A stretch of DNA of 64,000 nucleotides from Rhodobacteraceae bacterium Alg231-30 (GCA_900143615.1 FREU01000006.1:248001-312000), one strand, 5' to 3'; shown: positions 27,118 to 36,662, numbered from the stretch's first letter. Translations and numbers: made by a program. Notes: generated by a model not told the origin, from the letters alone.

Positions 27118-28758
27118 TTATGGACGCGACAAAACCTGCGTCATGTGGATCAATGTCGGCCGGTCTGCGTCAAAAGCCCCTGATAAAGCCGCTTGCAGCT
27201 CGTTAATGGTTTGCGGCTGGGAGGATAGGCAGCCATAACTCTCGGCCAGTTTGCAAAAATCAGGGTTCAGCGCCACAACGGCATTTGGCGCGATTTGGCT
27301 GGCTACCATGCTGTCTTCGATTTCTTTGAGCTTGTGATTGTCCCACAACAAAATCGGGATCGGCAGTTTCATTTCCACTGCGGCGCCCAGTTCCTGCACT
27401 GTGTATTGAAACCCGTAATCCCCCGCGATGCAGACTGTCGGCAGACCACGCCGCGCCATAGCCCCGCCAATCGACGCAGGCAACGCATAGCCCAGAGTTC
27501 CAAACCCCGTCGGGTGATGCCAATGACCCGATCTCGGCATGTCCCAAACCTCTTTGGCGACATAGGCAAACTGCGTCATGTCAGAATAGATCATCGCGTC
27601 CGCAGGCATGGCCACACGCAAGGCTTCGCAAATCTCGGAAATACCCGTGCGCTCCGCATCCGCTTCGGAATGAAAGCGCGTTTTCGCCGCTGCGATCTCG
27701 GCGACATCCCATTTGGGCCGCGCGTCTTCATTTGGTAGACCTTCTAGAACAGCCTGAACAAAATGCATGCCGTCACAGTGAAAGGTGATGTCTGCACGAT
27801 GCCGGTCCGCAAGCACTTCGGGATCAATGTCCACCCGAACGAGTGTGCCTTGGTGACCCAATGCGTCGCGCCACAGGTCATTCTCACTCAGCTCTGTTCC
27901 AATTGCGATCACCAAATCAGACTGTGCGATAATGCGCTTGGACTCACCGCGCCCCAGATAGGTTCCAAAGCTCAGAGGGTCATCCGCAGCAAGAAGTCCG
28001 CCCCCCGCATAGGTTAAAAACGCCGCTGCCCCGCTGCGACGAACCAGATCCCGCACGCTCGGATCCGGGTTGCCATAGGGTGCGCCGCCGCCACGAGCAG
28101 CCAAGCCTCCTCCAAAAATAAAGAGCGGCTTCTTAGCGGCTGCTAGTTTCTCATCCAACCCAGATAGATCGAAGGGCGCCATCTGCCCGCCACTCTCAGG
28201 ATGGTCTCCAGGGCGCAACTCTGGCGCCGCCTCAGTTGGTGTTCCCAACAGAGTAATCGGCACCTGCAAATGCTTGCTGCGTGCCCGTTTGCTCTTAAAC
28301 TCGGTCAATGCGCGGTCAATCAACGTATAAGCCGCCTCAGCCGTCCGCGCCTCTTCAGACCAGTCACAGACGGTTTCAGCCGCCGCGCGCTGATCGCGCA
28401 TCTGATGCAGTTGGCCTCGCGTCGCTACGGCTTCGTCCAGACAAGATGAAATCACCAACACAGGCACAGAATCCGAATAGGCCTGCCCCATCGGCGTCAT
28501 GATATTGCAAAGCCCTGGCCCAGTAATCACATAGGCCACCCCCGGTTTGCCGCTCGCGCGGGCATACCCATCGGCCATAAATCCTGCACCCTGCTCGTGC
28601 CGCGCCAAAACATGGGTGATGCCTGCTTCTTCAATGCCACGATACATTTCGACATTGTGCACACCGGGAATGCCAAAAATAACGTCCACCCCGCGTGACT
28701 TGAGCATATGCGAGATTTGCGCCCCCAAAGGACGCATCCCCTGATCTCTGTTGCCCAT
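27118..28758 (-). CDS. Thiamine-diphosphate enzyme, acetolactate-synthase fold (AruI-like decarboxylase candidate)
   Basis: The 546-residue protein has the three-domain ThDP fold. The Pyr domain has the activating Glu in ARHEQGAGFMADGYARASG, a central domain follows, and the PP domain carries GDYGFQYTVQELGAAVEMKL with GDY in place of the common GDG. It is not part of an ilvBN pair, since no small subunit is nearby. The sequence style resembles 5-guanidino-2-oxopentanoate decarboxylase (AruI) of arginine transamination, but this is a guess from memory. The start at 28758 has GGAGGG just upstream and overlaps the trkH stop (TGATG), so the two are translationally coupled. Confidence 0.8.
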   Translation of the reverse strand: MGNRDQGMRPLGAQISHMLKSRGVDVIFGIPGVHNVEMYRGIEEAGITHVLARHEQGAGFMADGYARASGKPGVAYVITGPGLCNIMTPMGQAYSDSVPVLVISSCLDEAVATRGQLHQMRDQRAAAETVCDWSEEARTAEAAYTLIDRALTEFKSKRARSKHLQVPITLLGTPTEAAPELRPGDHPESGGQMAPFDLSGLDEKLAAAKKPLFIFGGGLAARGGGAPYGNPDPSVRDLVRRSGAAAFLTYAGGGLLAADDPLSFGTYLGRGESKRIIAQSDLVIAIGTELSENDLWRDALGHQGTLVRVDIDPEVLADRHRADITFHCDGMHFVQAVLEGLPNEDARPKWDVAEIAAAKTRFHSEADAERTGISEICEALRVAMPADAMIYSDMTQFAYVAKEVWDMPRSGHWHHPTGFGTLGYALPASIGGAMARRGLPTVCIAGDYGFQYTVQELGAAVEMKLPIPILLWDNHKLKEIEDSMVASQIAPNAVVALNPDFCKLAESYGCLSSQPQTINELQAALSGAFDADRPTLIHMTQVLSRP

Positions 28759-30218
28759 CAGGCCCTCCAGAATTGAACTGTGAAAAAGACGTAAACCGCT
28801 AGCAATTCCAACCGGCCAATCAACATGCCGATTGCCAGAAGCCACTTGGCTGTATCGTTTAAGGTGGCAAAATTTCCGGCAGGACCAATGGTGTCCCCCA
28901 ATCCGGGGCCGATGTTGGCAATCGCAGCGGCTGCGCCGCTTAACGAAGTCACAAAATCAAGCCCCGTCATGCTCAACAACATCGACAGCGCACCCAGCGT
29001 CACCGTGAAAAACACAAAGAACGACATCACCGAGCTTAGGACATCATCGCCAATCGCACGTCCCTGATAGGTCGCCTTAAAAACGCCGCTGGGATGCTGA
29101 ATCTTCAATAATTGCGCTTTGATTGAAGCAAATAGGAGTTGATACCGGAAGACCTTGATCGAACACGCAGTTGATCCCGCACAGCCACCAATAAGGCCGG
29201 CAAAAAACAACACCGCCACGGGAAAGGCGCCCCACAACATATAATTTGCGCTTGCATAGCCGGTCCCAGTGACAATCGAGACCGTATTAAACAATGTCCC
29301 ACGCACAGCTTCCTCATCACCATCCCCGTTCGCCAAAAGCTGCCAAACAAACAGCATCACAAAAATCACGCCGACAGTCATAAAAAATACGCGGATTTGG
29401 CTGTCCATCAACAGCGGCTTGGTGGACCCCGCCGTCAACTGAACAAACCGCACAAACGGAAGCGCGGCCAACAACATGAACACAACCGCCACATATTGGC
29501 TACCGCCAGAAAAGCCTCCAAACGAGGCGTCATAATTTGCAAATCCACCTGTTGCGATGGTGGTCATCGAATGGACAATGGCGTCAAATGCGTTCATCCC
29601 AGTGACAAAATACGCGCACGCGCAGGCCAGTGTCAGCGACAGATAGATAACCGAAATTCTCGAACTAATCTGCGTAGCACGCGGCAAGATTTTTCCAAAT
29701 GTATCAAAGCCTTCGGATCGGAAAATCTGCATCCCACCGACCCGCAATTCGGGCAGGAAAACCATCGCCACAACAATGATCCCAATTCCACCCAACCATT
29801 GCAACAAACCGCGCCACAACAACATGCCACGCGGCATTTCATCAAGGCCCGAGAAAACCGTTGATCCTGTTGTCGTAAGGCCAGACATCGCTTCAAAAAA
29901 CGCATCCACCAATCGTGCTTCGGTGACACCCATGAGGAACGGAAGCGCACCAAACATTGGCAGCGCCAACCAAACCCCTGTGGTTAGAAAAAAGGTCTGT
30001 TGTAACGTTAGCCCATGCCCGCTCTTTCGGCCTCGACCGTTTTGGCACGACAGCGCCACCAAACCACCAATCAGAAAGGTAATAACTGCGCTGATAAAAA
30101 ACGCGCTCCAATGGCTGGTCCCATCCACTAGGTCCACGCCCATAGGCAGAAGCATCATCAGCCCCAAAACGGCCACCATTTGGCCAATCACATATCCGAC
30201 AGGTCGTAAGTCCAACAT
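28758..30218 (-). CDS. TrkH-family potassium uptake membrane protein
   Basis: This is the channel-like subunit for potassium import. The 486-residue length is normal. Filter-like pore loops include AMSGLTTTGSTVFSGLDEMP, HSMTTIATGGFANYD, NTVSIVTGTGYASANY and AAAIANIGPGLGDTIG, one per repeat with the conserved Gly residues. Eight core and two leading helices are expected. The ATG at 30218 (MLDLRPVGYV) gives the family length; the longer frame to 30320 adds a basic segment unlikely to be translated. The NAD-binding TrkA partner is not in the window. Its stop overlaps the downstream ThDP-enzyme start. Confidence 0.92.
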   Translation of the reverse strand: MLDLRPVGYVIGQMVAVLGLMMLLPMGVDLVDGTSHWSAFFISAVITFLIGGLVALSCQNGRGRKSGHGLTLQQTFFLTTGVWLALPMFGALPFLMGVTEARLVDAFFEAMSGLTTTGSTVFSGLDEMPRGMLLWRGLLQWLGGIGIIVVAMVFLPELRVGGMQIFRSEGFDTFGKILPRATQISSRISVIYLSLTLACACAYFVTGMNAFDAIVHSMTTIATGGFANYDASFGGFSGGSQYVAVVFMLLAALPFVRFVQLTAGSTKPLLMDSQIRVFFMTVGVIFVMLFVWQLLANGDGDEEAVRGTLFNTVSIVTGTGYASANYMLWGAFPVAVLFFAGLIGGCAGSTACSIKVFRYQLLFASIKAQLLKIQHPSGVFKATYQGRAIGDDVLSSVMSFFVFFTVTLGALSMLLSMTGLDFVTSLSGAAAAIANIGPGLGDTIGPAGNFATLNDTAKWLLAIGMLIGRLELLAVYVFFTVQFWRA

Positions 30219-30363
30219 GGGCGCAGCGTTGGCGCTTGCCTTGCGTACTGTCAAGCGTGATCCGGTGAGCTTTAGACAGATTGCAGCCTCAACTGGCGCA
30301 AACAGCCTCCCAAAAACCACCTGAAGGCGCTGTTTTACAAGCGCTTAAAGCACGAGAGCGATC

Positions 30364-31470
30364 TCACCCTACATGAAAGAGCGTTGTAAACAGCTTGGGG
30401 TCTAGGCTTTGGGATGCAAAGAACGGCCCATCCGTCAGCACTGAAACAGCATCATGACTATGCAGGCTTTCCTGATGGCTGGCGACGATGCGGAAATCTC
30501 CAACCCTTGGGTCATTTTTGAGCTGCTCACAGAACAGACGCGCTGCATCTTCCACGAAAATTGGATTGGCCGCATTCAGCTCTGCAAATGCCTGTTCGTC
30601 CTCTCGCTTAACCATGACTTGCGTTTCTGTCGGAACGGCCGCGCGCGCCAGATCGATCAAGTCCTCAAACCACAACCGATCACCATCGTTTAGCAAAACA
30701 GAAATCCGCGCAACAGAGCGCTGGGAATGCGGCGTCGCCAATTGGCCCCTTGAGATACGGGCATGTTCGCTCAGTTCCAACGAACACGGACAGGTTGACG
30801 AATAGACATAATCCAGGTGCATTACGCGGTGCATCTGCCCTTCCTGAACAACCTGTTCAAGCGCAATATCGTAATACTGGTACCCTTCCAGCCCAGACCG
30901 CAAAGAGTTGATCTTCGTCGGGTAGGAAAACCGCATTTGCAGCCGCGCATCAAAGCTTTCGAGATCGGTCAAATAATCGGACAAGGCAGCCCGCATCACG
31001 CCAAAGCTAAAGGTCTTCTCTGCGTGTTTGTAAAAAGAGCGCATGATACGGGACATGTTGATGCCCTTTTTATCAGCCTCAAGGCTCACGGTTCCCGTCA
31101 CGCTGGTTTCCAGAGCTATGTCGCCATTGTCCCGCGTGTGAAACCGGATCGGCAGGCGAAAATTGGAAATACCCACATGTTGAATTTGCTGCTTTTCACC
31201 GCGAATCAGGCTGCTCGGACCATTTTGCAAATCCGGCAGTGTCGCGCGGTACTCTGGAGTTGCCTCAAAGCCGTCCGGATAGCTACGAACCAAGTCGGGA
31301 TAATTACCCAAAGGTTGATCCGGCAAAAGCTTTGCAACCATAGGGTTTAGTTCAGCAATTTCGGTCACCGATGCCGTGCGCGCCCAATCCCTCAGCGTTT
31401 CTAGCGCCGCTTGCGCGTCGTCGCGAGTGATGTCTTCGTTGCCATTGTGGGTCTGAATATTCATATCCAA
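30364..31470 (-). CDS. folE2: GTP cyclohydrolase I type 2 (FolE2, GCYH-IB)
   Basis: This enzyme makes 7,8-dihydroneopterin triphosphate from GTP, the first step of folate synthesis, with a metal other than strictly zinc. The 368-residue protein has the T-fold segments VGISNFRLPIRF, DKKGINMSRIMRSFY, RFSYPTKINS, the key Cys in STCPCSLELSEHA, and the acidic metal region YDIALEQVVQEG. It supplies the substrate line for FolB and FolP encoded at 14646-16634. The start at 31470 or 31464 (MNIQTH) cannot be separated. Type IB enzymes can be induced by zinc limitation, but no Zur site was identified. Confidence 0.94.
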   Translation of the reverse strand: MDMNIQTHNGNEDITRDDAQAALETLRDWARTASVTEIAELNPMVAKLLPDQPLGNYPDLVRSYPDGFEATPEYRATLPDLQNGPSSLIRGEKQQIQHVGISNFRLPIRFHTRDNGDIALETSVTGTVSLEADKKGINMSRIMRSFYKHAEKTFSFGVMRAALSDYLTDLESFDARLQMRFSYPTKINSLRSGLEGYQYYDIALEQVVQEGQMHRVMHLDYVYSSTCPCSLELSEHARISRGQLATPHSQRSVARISVLLNDGDRLWFEDLIDLARAAVPTETQVMVKREDEQAFAELNAANPIFVEDAARLFCEQLKNDPRVGDFRIVASHQESLHSHDAVSVLTDGPFFASQSLDPKLFTTLFHVG

Positions 31471-31583
31471 TGCGCCTCTGCCGTCCTGTCGCCGTCCTAC
31501 CCTATCGGGTGCGGCTTCAAATTGCCAATTACGCTATTTCTTACGTTTTTTACGACGAACCGGTTCAATCCAAGTCAAAGAAA

Positions 31584-31612
31584 GCGGGCATGCACCAAAA
31601 GCACACGCCCGC
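31584..31612 (-). terminator. Hairpin downstream of metZ
   Basis: GCGGGC (31584-31589) and GCCCGC (31607-31612) pair, with partial extension by TGC/GCA. On the minus strand the hairpin is followed by the T-rich TTTCTTTG. It lies 25 bp after the metZ stop. Confidence 0.6.
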
Positions 31613-31636
31613 CTAACGTCAATTTTCGCGCTGAAT

Positions 31637-32824
31637 TCAAGCCTGCGACGCTGCAATTGCCTGCGTAATATCAGCGATCAAATCATCCGGATCTTCCAGC
31701 CCAACAGAGAAGCGTACCAAGCCGGGTGTAATGCCCAATTCAACCTTCAGATCCTCGGGCAAACGTTGGTGAGTCGTTGTCGCCGGATGGGTCGCTATCG
31801 ACTTGGCATCACCCAAATTGTTAGAAATCACAGCAACTTCCAGCGCATTCAGGAAATTAAATGCCGCTGCCTGTCCACCTTTTAGATCAAGCGACAGCAC
31901 TGTCCCGCCTTTGCCGCCCAACTGGGTCTGAACCAACTCATTTTGCGCATGGCTTTTCAGCCCCGGATAGATCACCCGTTCAAGTGCAGAATTGCCTTCA
32001 AGAGCCTCGGCGATCGCCAGAGCGCTGGTGCATTGTGCACGCACTCTCAGATCGATGGTTTCAAGACCTTTCAACAACACCCAAGCGTTGAACGGAGACA
32101 TGCTTCCGCCAGTGTGCTTCATGTAAGGTTCCACAGTTTTACGGATAAACTCCTGCGTCCCCAAAATGACACCGCCCAAAGTACGGCCCTGCCCGTCCAC
32201 GTGTTTGGTCGCCGAGTAAATCACCGCATCTGCGCCTTGTTCGATGGCATTGCTGAACACAGGTGTCGAGAACACGTTATCGACGACGACTTTGGCCCCG
32301 ACCGCATGTGCAATCTCCGCAACGGCTGCCACGTCAATCACTTCCAGAGTTGGATTAGACATCGACTCAAAGAACACAGCCTTGGTGTCTTCACGAACAG
32401 CCGCTCGCCATGCAACAAGGTCAGTGCCATCCACAAACGTCACGTCCACGCCGTAGCGGCCCAAGACTTCTTCCAGAATATAAAGGCATGAGCCGAACAG
32501 AGCCTTGGCGGACACGACATGGTCACCTGCCTTGAGCATCGATGTCAGCGCGCCGTTGACCGCCGCCATACCGCTGGCCGTCGCAAAGGCATCTTCGGCG
32601 CCTTCCAGCAGCGCCATCCGTTCTTCAAACATCCGCACCGTTGGATTTCCATAACGGGCATAAATAAACTCGTCAGGTCCGGTTTCGATAAATCGTGCCT
32701 CAGCCTGCTCTGCGCTGTCATAGACAAAGCCTTGGGTCAGGAAAATCGCCTCACTGACCTCGTTGTATTGACTGCGCCGCACACCGCCATGCACCAGCTT
32801 AGTGCGTGTTTTCCAATCACTCAT
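31637..32824 (-). CDS. metZ: O-succinylhomoserine sulfhydrylase
   Basis: This PLP enzyme forms homocysteine directly from O-succinylhomoserine and sulfide in methionine synthesis. The 395-residue Cys/Met-metabolism fold has the PLP lysine in IYSATKHVDGQGR, phosphate contacts in ATASGMAAVNGAL, and YARYGNPTVRMFEE. The Thr/His-rich SIATHPATTTHQRLPED region favours MetZ-like enzymes over cystathionine gamma-synthase. The start at 32824 has AAGGGAG (32831-32837) upstream; the longer frame to 32845 is unlikely. A SAM-II riboswitch and an intrinsic-terminator hairpin lie in its leader. Confidence 0.93.
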   Translation of the reverse strand: MSDWKTRTKLVHGGVRRSQYNEVSEAIFLTQGFVYDSAEQAEARFIETGPDEFIYARYGNPTVRMFEERMALLEGAEDAFATASGMAAVNGALTSMLKAGDHVVSAKALFGSCLYILEEVLGRYGVDVTFVDGTDLVAWRAAVREDTKAVFFESMSNPTLEVIDVAAVAEIAHAVGAKVVVDNVFSTPVFSNAIEQGADAVIYSATKHVDGQGRTLGGVILGTQEFIRKTVEPYMKHTGGSMSPFNAWVLLKGLETIDLRVRAQCTSALAIAEALEGNSALERVIYPGLKSHAQNELVQTQLGGKGGTVLSLDLKGGQAAAFNFLNALEVAVISNNLGDAKSIATHPATTTHQRLPEDLKVELGITPGLVRFSVGLEDPDDLIADITQAIAASQA

Positions 32825-32854
32825 AGTCGTCTCCCTTGGTGCCACGGCACCAAA

Positions 32855-32890
32855 TAAAAAAGCCCCGTTTCGGCCAAGCGAAAGGGGCTT
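32855..32890 (-). terminator. Transcription attenuator in the metZ leader
   Basis: In the minus-strand RNA, AAGCCCC and TTTCG pair with CGAAA and GGGGCTT around the loop CTTGGC, and a U6 tract (32855-32860) follows. It lies between the SAM-II aptamer and the metZ Shine-Dalgarno, the position expected of an expression platform. Confidence 0.8.
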
Positions 32891-32902
32891 CCTTCATCCT
32901 GA

Positions 32903-32957
32903 CCTCTTTAGCGGCATGTTTAACGTGGCCCGCAATCCGGTAACAAATCGCCACGTG
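32903..32957 (-). promoter_or_regulatory. SAM-II riboswitch
   Basis: The minus-strand RNA shows the SAM-II core in order. A CGTGGC arm is followed by GATTTG, the central CCGGATTGC, the returning GCCACGTTAAAC arm and the 3' GCTAAAGAGG that closes the pseudoknot. CGTGGC pairs with GCCACG. It stands about 80 nt before metZ. Binding of S-adenosylmethionine should lower metZ expression when methionine is plentiful. SAM-II before met genes is well established in alphaproteobacteria. Confidence 0.9.
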
Positions 32958-33077
32958 GTTCGATTATCCAAAGAGAAGTTGCAGGTCAACACCGTCCCGC
33001 AACCAAATACTGATTTCACGCCTGCAGCCCAGGCTAAATCATCGCGGCGCAGCGTGTCTCAATTTAACGTTTAACCG

Positions 33078-33683
33078 CTACTCTTCCGCTTCTTCACTGG
33101 AATAATCCTGAAAAATCTTGGCTTGCGTCATGAAGAACACAAAGACCGCAGCCGACAGGCCAAAGGTTTTGAAATAGACCCAAGTATCCGTGCTTTGTGT
33201 CCGCCAGATAATTTCATTGAGCACCGCCAGAGCAAAGAAAAACATTGTCAGGCGCTTGGTCAGGATCATCCAACCTTCATCGCGCAGCGGCAACATTTCT
33301 TCCATGACGTATTTCAGATAGCTCTGCCCACGCAGCAGCCCAACGCCCAAAGCACCACCAAACAGCAAATAAATCATGGTCGGTTTCATCTTAAAGAACC
33401 GATCATCGTTCAACCAAACAGACAAGCCGCCAAAAATCACCACCAAGACCAACGTGGCAATTTGCATTTTCGCCAGTTTTCCGGTCAGTTTCCACAACAC
33501 CAGCGTCGACAGCGCGATCAGTGGAATGAACCCAGCCGTGACAAGGATGAAGCCTTCGTAGGTGGTGTTCCCGATCAGGTAGCTATTATCGCGCATACGC
33601 ATATACGCGATGAAGAAAATCACAATCGGGCCCAGTTCCAGCCCGGTCTTCAGCATCGGGTTGATCTTCTTCTCAGTCATCAC
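33078..33683 (-). CDS. yciB: Inner membrane protein YciB / septation protein A
   Basis: This 201-residue integral membrane protein of the IspZ/YciB family is implicated in septation and envelope synthesis. It has about five or six hydrophobic helices. The family pattern is seen in LELGPIVIFFIAYMR near the N-terminus, KPTMIYLLFGGALGVGLLRGQSYLKYVM in the middle, and the C-terminal RRTQSTDTW-like region (IWRTQSTDTWVYFKTFGL). It follows the EamA permease by 10 bp and precedes metZ, which has its own riboswitch-controlled leader. Starts at codon 1 or 2 (MMTEKK) are equivalent. Confidence 0.92.
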   Translation of the reverse strand: MMTEKKINPMLKTGLELGPIVIFFIAYMRMRDNSYLIGNTTYEGFILVTAGFIPLIALSTLVLWKLTGKLAKMQIATLVLVVIFGGLSVWLNDDRFFKMKPTMIYLLFGGALGVGLLRGQSYLKYVMEEMLPLRDEGWMILTKRLTMFFFALAVLNEIIWRTQSTDTWVYFKTFGLSAAVFVFFMTQAKIFQDYSSEEAEE

Positions 33684-33693
33684 AAATTCCTTA

Positions 33694-34596
33694 CTATCCG
33701 CCCATCTCCACTATCACAGCCCCAGCCGCAATCAATGCCATCAGTGCAATCCGGCGCGGTCCCACCGTTTCTTTGAGAAATAGCCAGCCGATAAGTGCTG
33801 CAAAAACGGTCGATGTCTCGCGCAAAACCGCCGCTTGCCCCACGGTGTCCAGCCGTGTCGCCATCATCACCGAGCCAAAGCTCGCAAAAGCCACAAGCCC
33901 ACCAATAAACCCGCGCTGCATCAATGGTCCGACTTCAGGCGGGTTCGCCATCGACCGCCACCGCAGGTAGGCGATGATCGGAAACACCAGCCCATCGATA
34001 AAGAAAAACCACGCTAGGAAAGTGAAAGGGTTCTCGGTCGCGCGAATACCGTAGGCATCGTAAGTCGTATAAAACGCTACGAAAAAACCGGTGAAAACAG
34101 CAATTACCATGGCTGAGATCAGAGTATCGCGCCCCTCGGCCATAAAGATCATGTTGTAGACAGCCAGCCCCAAAATACCGGCCATCAACACCCCAACACC
34201 CAGCCACTGCGTTGCCGTAAAGACTTCGCCAAAGATCAGATAAGCACCAATAACAGTGAAGAACGGCCCCGTACCACGCACCACCGGATAGACAACGGTA
34301 TAGCTGCCCTTGGAATACGCCCAGGATTGCAGAACTTTGTAGGCAATGTGGATGAAAAAGGCGCCGGCGAAAATTGGCCACATCTGCGGCTCGGGCCATG
34401 GCACCACAAACAGAGCAAACGGCGCGGCCATCGCTGCGTAGCTGAAATCAATTGCCCCGCGCGTCAGCCAAGGGTCATGGCGCCCCTTCTGCAGCGCACC
34501 AAACACAGCATGCAAGAACGCGGCCGAAATCGCCAATATCAATGCAAGCTGATGTCCAGCATGCGTGCCTTCCAGCGAAATAAGCCAATCGCTCAC
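33694..34596 (-). CDS. EamA/DMT family permease
   Basis: This 300-residue inner-membrane transporter has ten hydrophobic helices in two EamA repeats. Repeat 1 is marked by AFLHAVFGALQKGRHDPWLTR and YPVVRGTGPFFTVIGAYLIFGE, repeat 2 by TRLDTVGQAAVLRETSTVFAALIG and FLKETVGPRRI. The VVRGTGPFF and LRETSTVFA loops are the helix pairs near the translocation path. It lies between ftsY and yciB on the same strand, an arrangement common in roseobacters. The substrate is unknown. Confidence 0.87.
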   Translation of the reverse strand: MSDWLISLEGTHAGHQLALILAISAAFLHAVFGALQKGRHDPWLTRGAIDFSYAAMAAPFALFVVPWPEPQMWPIFAGAFFIHIAYKVLQSWAYSKGSYTVVYPVVRGTGPFFTVIGAYLIFGEVFTATQWLGVGVLMAGILGLAVYNMIFMAEGRDTLISAMVIAVFTGFFVAFYTTYDAYGIRATENPFTFLAWFFFIDGLVFPIIAYLRWRSMANPPEVGPLMQRGFIGGLVAFASFGSVMMATRLDTVGQAAVLRETSTVFAALIGWLFLKETVGPRRIALMALIAAGAVIVEMGG

Positions 34597-34703
34597 GCGC
34601 TGCCCTCCCCTTAAATCGCCTTTAAAGAGGCGCCCACATTCCTATTGGCGCAATCCCATCAAAATGGCGAGAGGTGCGGCGCACTATTGCCCCTCAATCG
34701 GGA

Positions 34704-35861
34704 TCAATTTGTCTCTAAACCGGTCAAGGCTGCGGAAAACTCTTCGGGATCAAAAGGTTGCAAATCATCAATTTGTTCACCAACACCAATAGCGTGGATC
34801 GGCAGGCCGAATTTATCTGCAAGGCTAACCAGAATACCGCCCTTGGCCGTACCATCCAGCTTGGTCATAACAAGGCCTGAGACATCAGCCAGCTTCTGGA
34901 ATGTCTCAACCTGATTGATCGCGTTTTGACCGGTTGTCGCATCCAGAACCAACAATGTGTTATGCGGCGCATCGGGATCTTTCTTGCGGATCACCCGCAC
35001 GATCTTGGACAGTTCTTCCATCAAATCCTGACGGTTTTGCAAACGCCCTGCCGTGTCGATCATTAGCAGATCAGCACCATCGGACTCGGCCTGCGTCATT
35101 GCATCAAACGCCAAACTCGCCGGATCTGATCCTTCAGGGGCCGTCAAAACCGGCACACCTGCACGCTCTCCCCAAACCTGCAATTGCTCCACTGCCGCCG
35201 CACGGAACGTATCCCCCGCCGCAATCACAACTTTCTTGCCTGCACCACGGAACTGACTGGCCAATTTACCGATCGTGGTGGTTTTGCCCGCGCCATTGAC
35301 GCCCACCACCAGCACCACCTGTGGCTTTGTGGCATACAGGGGCAATGGACGCGCAACCGTCTCCATAATCCGTGAAATTTCAGCCGCCAAAAGCTGTTTG
35401 ATCTCGGTGCTAGAGAGTTTGCTGCCCAAACGCCCCTCCGCGATATTGGCAGTCACCCGCAGCGCCGTGTCCACGCCCATGTCCGAGGCGATCAGCAGCT
35501 CTTCGAGGCTCTCAAGCATGTCGTCGTCCAACACGCGCCGCACAACAGGCTGTGAAGGAGCATTGGCCTGCCCCGTGAGCCGTGCAAGAAACCCTGGCTT
35601 CGGCGCGGGAGCGGCCGGTTGTTCCGTTACGGGGCGCGGTATCGGGGCGGGTTCAGGTGCAACATCACGCTCAGAAAGCGTTTCTTCAGCGGCCTCAGCA
35701 ACGAAGGCCTCAGACTCTTTCGCAGAGGTCTGCTCAGGTGCTGCAACGTGAGGTTCAACAACACTCTCTTCGCCACCGTCTTCTACGATCGCATCGAGCC
35801 CTTCTTCGAGTTTGGAAGAGGATTTAAACAGCCGGTCTTTGAGCTTTGAAAAAAACGCCAT
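34704..35861 (-). CDS. ftsY: Signal recognition particle receptor FtsY
   Basis: This GTPase receives SRP-ribosome complexes at the inner membrane. The 385-residue protein has a short acidic A region (about 15-80), a linker, then the NG domain. GTP-binding motifs are VVGVNGAGKTTTIGKLA (G1), DTFRAAAVEQL, IDTAGRLQN (G3) and MTKLDGTAKGG (G4). The C-terminal GVGEQIDDLQPFDPEEF is characteristic of FtsY. The gene leads a minus-strand group with the EamA permease and yciB. Confidence 0.97.
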   Translation of the reverse strand: MAFFSKLKDRLFKSSSKLEEGLDAIVEDGGEESVVEPHVAAPEQTSAKESEAFVAEAAEETLSERDVAPEPAPIPRPVTEQPAAPAPKPGFLARLTGQANAPSQPVVRRVLDDDMLESLEELLIASDMGVDTALRVTANIAEGRLGSKLSSTEIKQLLAAEISRIMETVARPLPLYATKPQVVLVVGVNGAGKTTTIGKLASQFRGAGKKVVIAAGDTFRAAAVEQLQVWGERAGVPVLTAPEGSDPASLAFDAMTQAESDGADLLMIDTAGRLQNRQDLMEELSKIVRVIRKKDPDAPHNTLLVLDATTGQNAINQVETFQKLADVSGLVMTKLDGTAKGGILVSLADKFGLPIHAIGVGEQIDDLQPFDPEEFSAALTGLETN

Positions 35862-35909
35862 GAGGGTCTCCGAAGATGATCTCTTTCAGTTAGAGGCTTA
35901 TGACAGAAT

Positions 35910-36587
35910 TTAAAAGAGCGGCGTTGCCCATCCGGCCCCCGCAACAATCGCAAACTGCCCACCTGCATAAAGCAGCCACAACGCAACTGATGCCGGACGC
36001 TGCCACGCCGAATTCTCAGACATTCGAAACAGCTGCAGCGACAGGATCGTATCAGAGGCCATAAAGGCAAAGGCCCCGACTACAGCAAAAGTCATACCCG
36101 GCAGCCCCAACGCAGTGATGCCCATACCTGAAATCAGCAATACATACAGCCGCACCGGCCATTTCATCTCTCCGGTATGCGGCGCCAGCCAGAACTCAGT
36201 CGAGATTGCAAAGATCACAATCGCGGCCACAGCAACCAGCTGATCCGTCAATATGCCACCTGACAACGCCCAGAAATGCAGGATGTAAACCAAATGCGCC
36301 AAGGCAAAGCCGATCAACCCAATCAGAAACGGTCTTTCACCGTCGCGGGACAGCGCCAAATCTCCAACAGCTGACAGTATCAACGCAACCACGACCATCG
36401 GCGCGCCAAAACTCACTCCAACCGCTGCAGCAAAGGCTGGCATCGGTATGGATTTCACCACGGATTTTATGACGCTCGGCCCACGGTGGCACAGAAATGC
36501 AGCATAGATCAGCGCAGCACCGCCCCCCACCAGCAAAAACGCAAAGCGCAGAGACTGACGTAGGGCAATTTCTTCAACGATGCTCAT
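35910..36587 (-). CDS. YhhN (TMEM86/lysoplasmalogenase) family membrane protein
   Basis: The 225-residue integral membrane protein has about eight hydrophobic helices. It shows the family patterns KSIPMPAFA, LILSAVGDLALS and GAFAFMASDTILSLQLF, which supply conserved acidic residues in the membrane. Some members hydrolyse lysoplasmalogens; the activity of bacterial ones is mostly untested. It ends 48 bp before ftsY on the same strand and starts downstream of rnpB. Confidence 0.85.
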   Translation of the reverse strand: MSIVEEIALRQSLRFAFLLVGGGAALIYAAFLCHRGPSVIKSVVKSIPMPAFAAAVGVSFGAPMVVVALILSAVGDLALSRDGERPFLIGLIGFALAHLVYILHFWALSGGILTDQLVAVAAIVIFAISTEFWLAPHTGEMKWPVRLYVLLISGMGITALGLPGMTFAVVGAFAFMASDTILSLQLFRMSENSAWQRPASVALWLLYAGGQFAIVAGAGWATPLF

Positions 36588-36662
36588 TGGACCTCACTTC
36601 GCAGTTCCGCGAGACCTTGGCACAGGCAAAAACATCTGTCGCGCCTCAAAATGCAAGAATAT

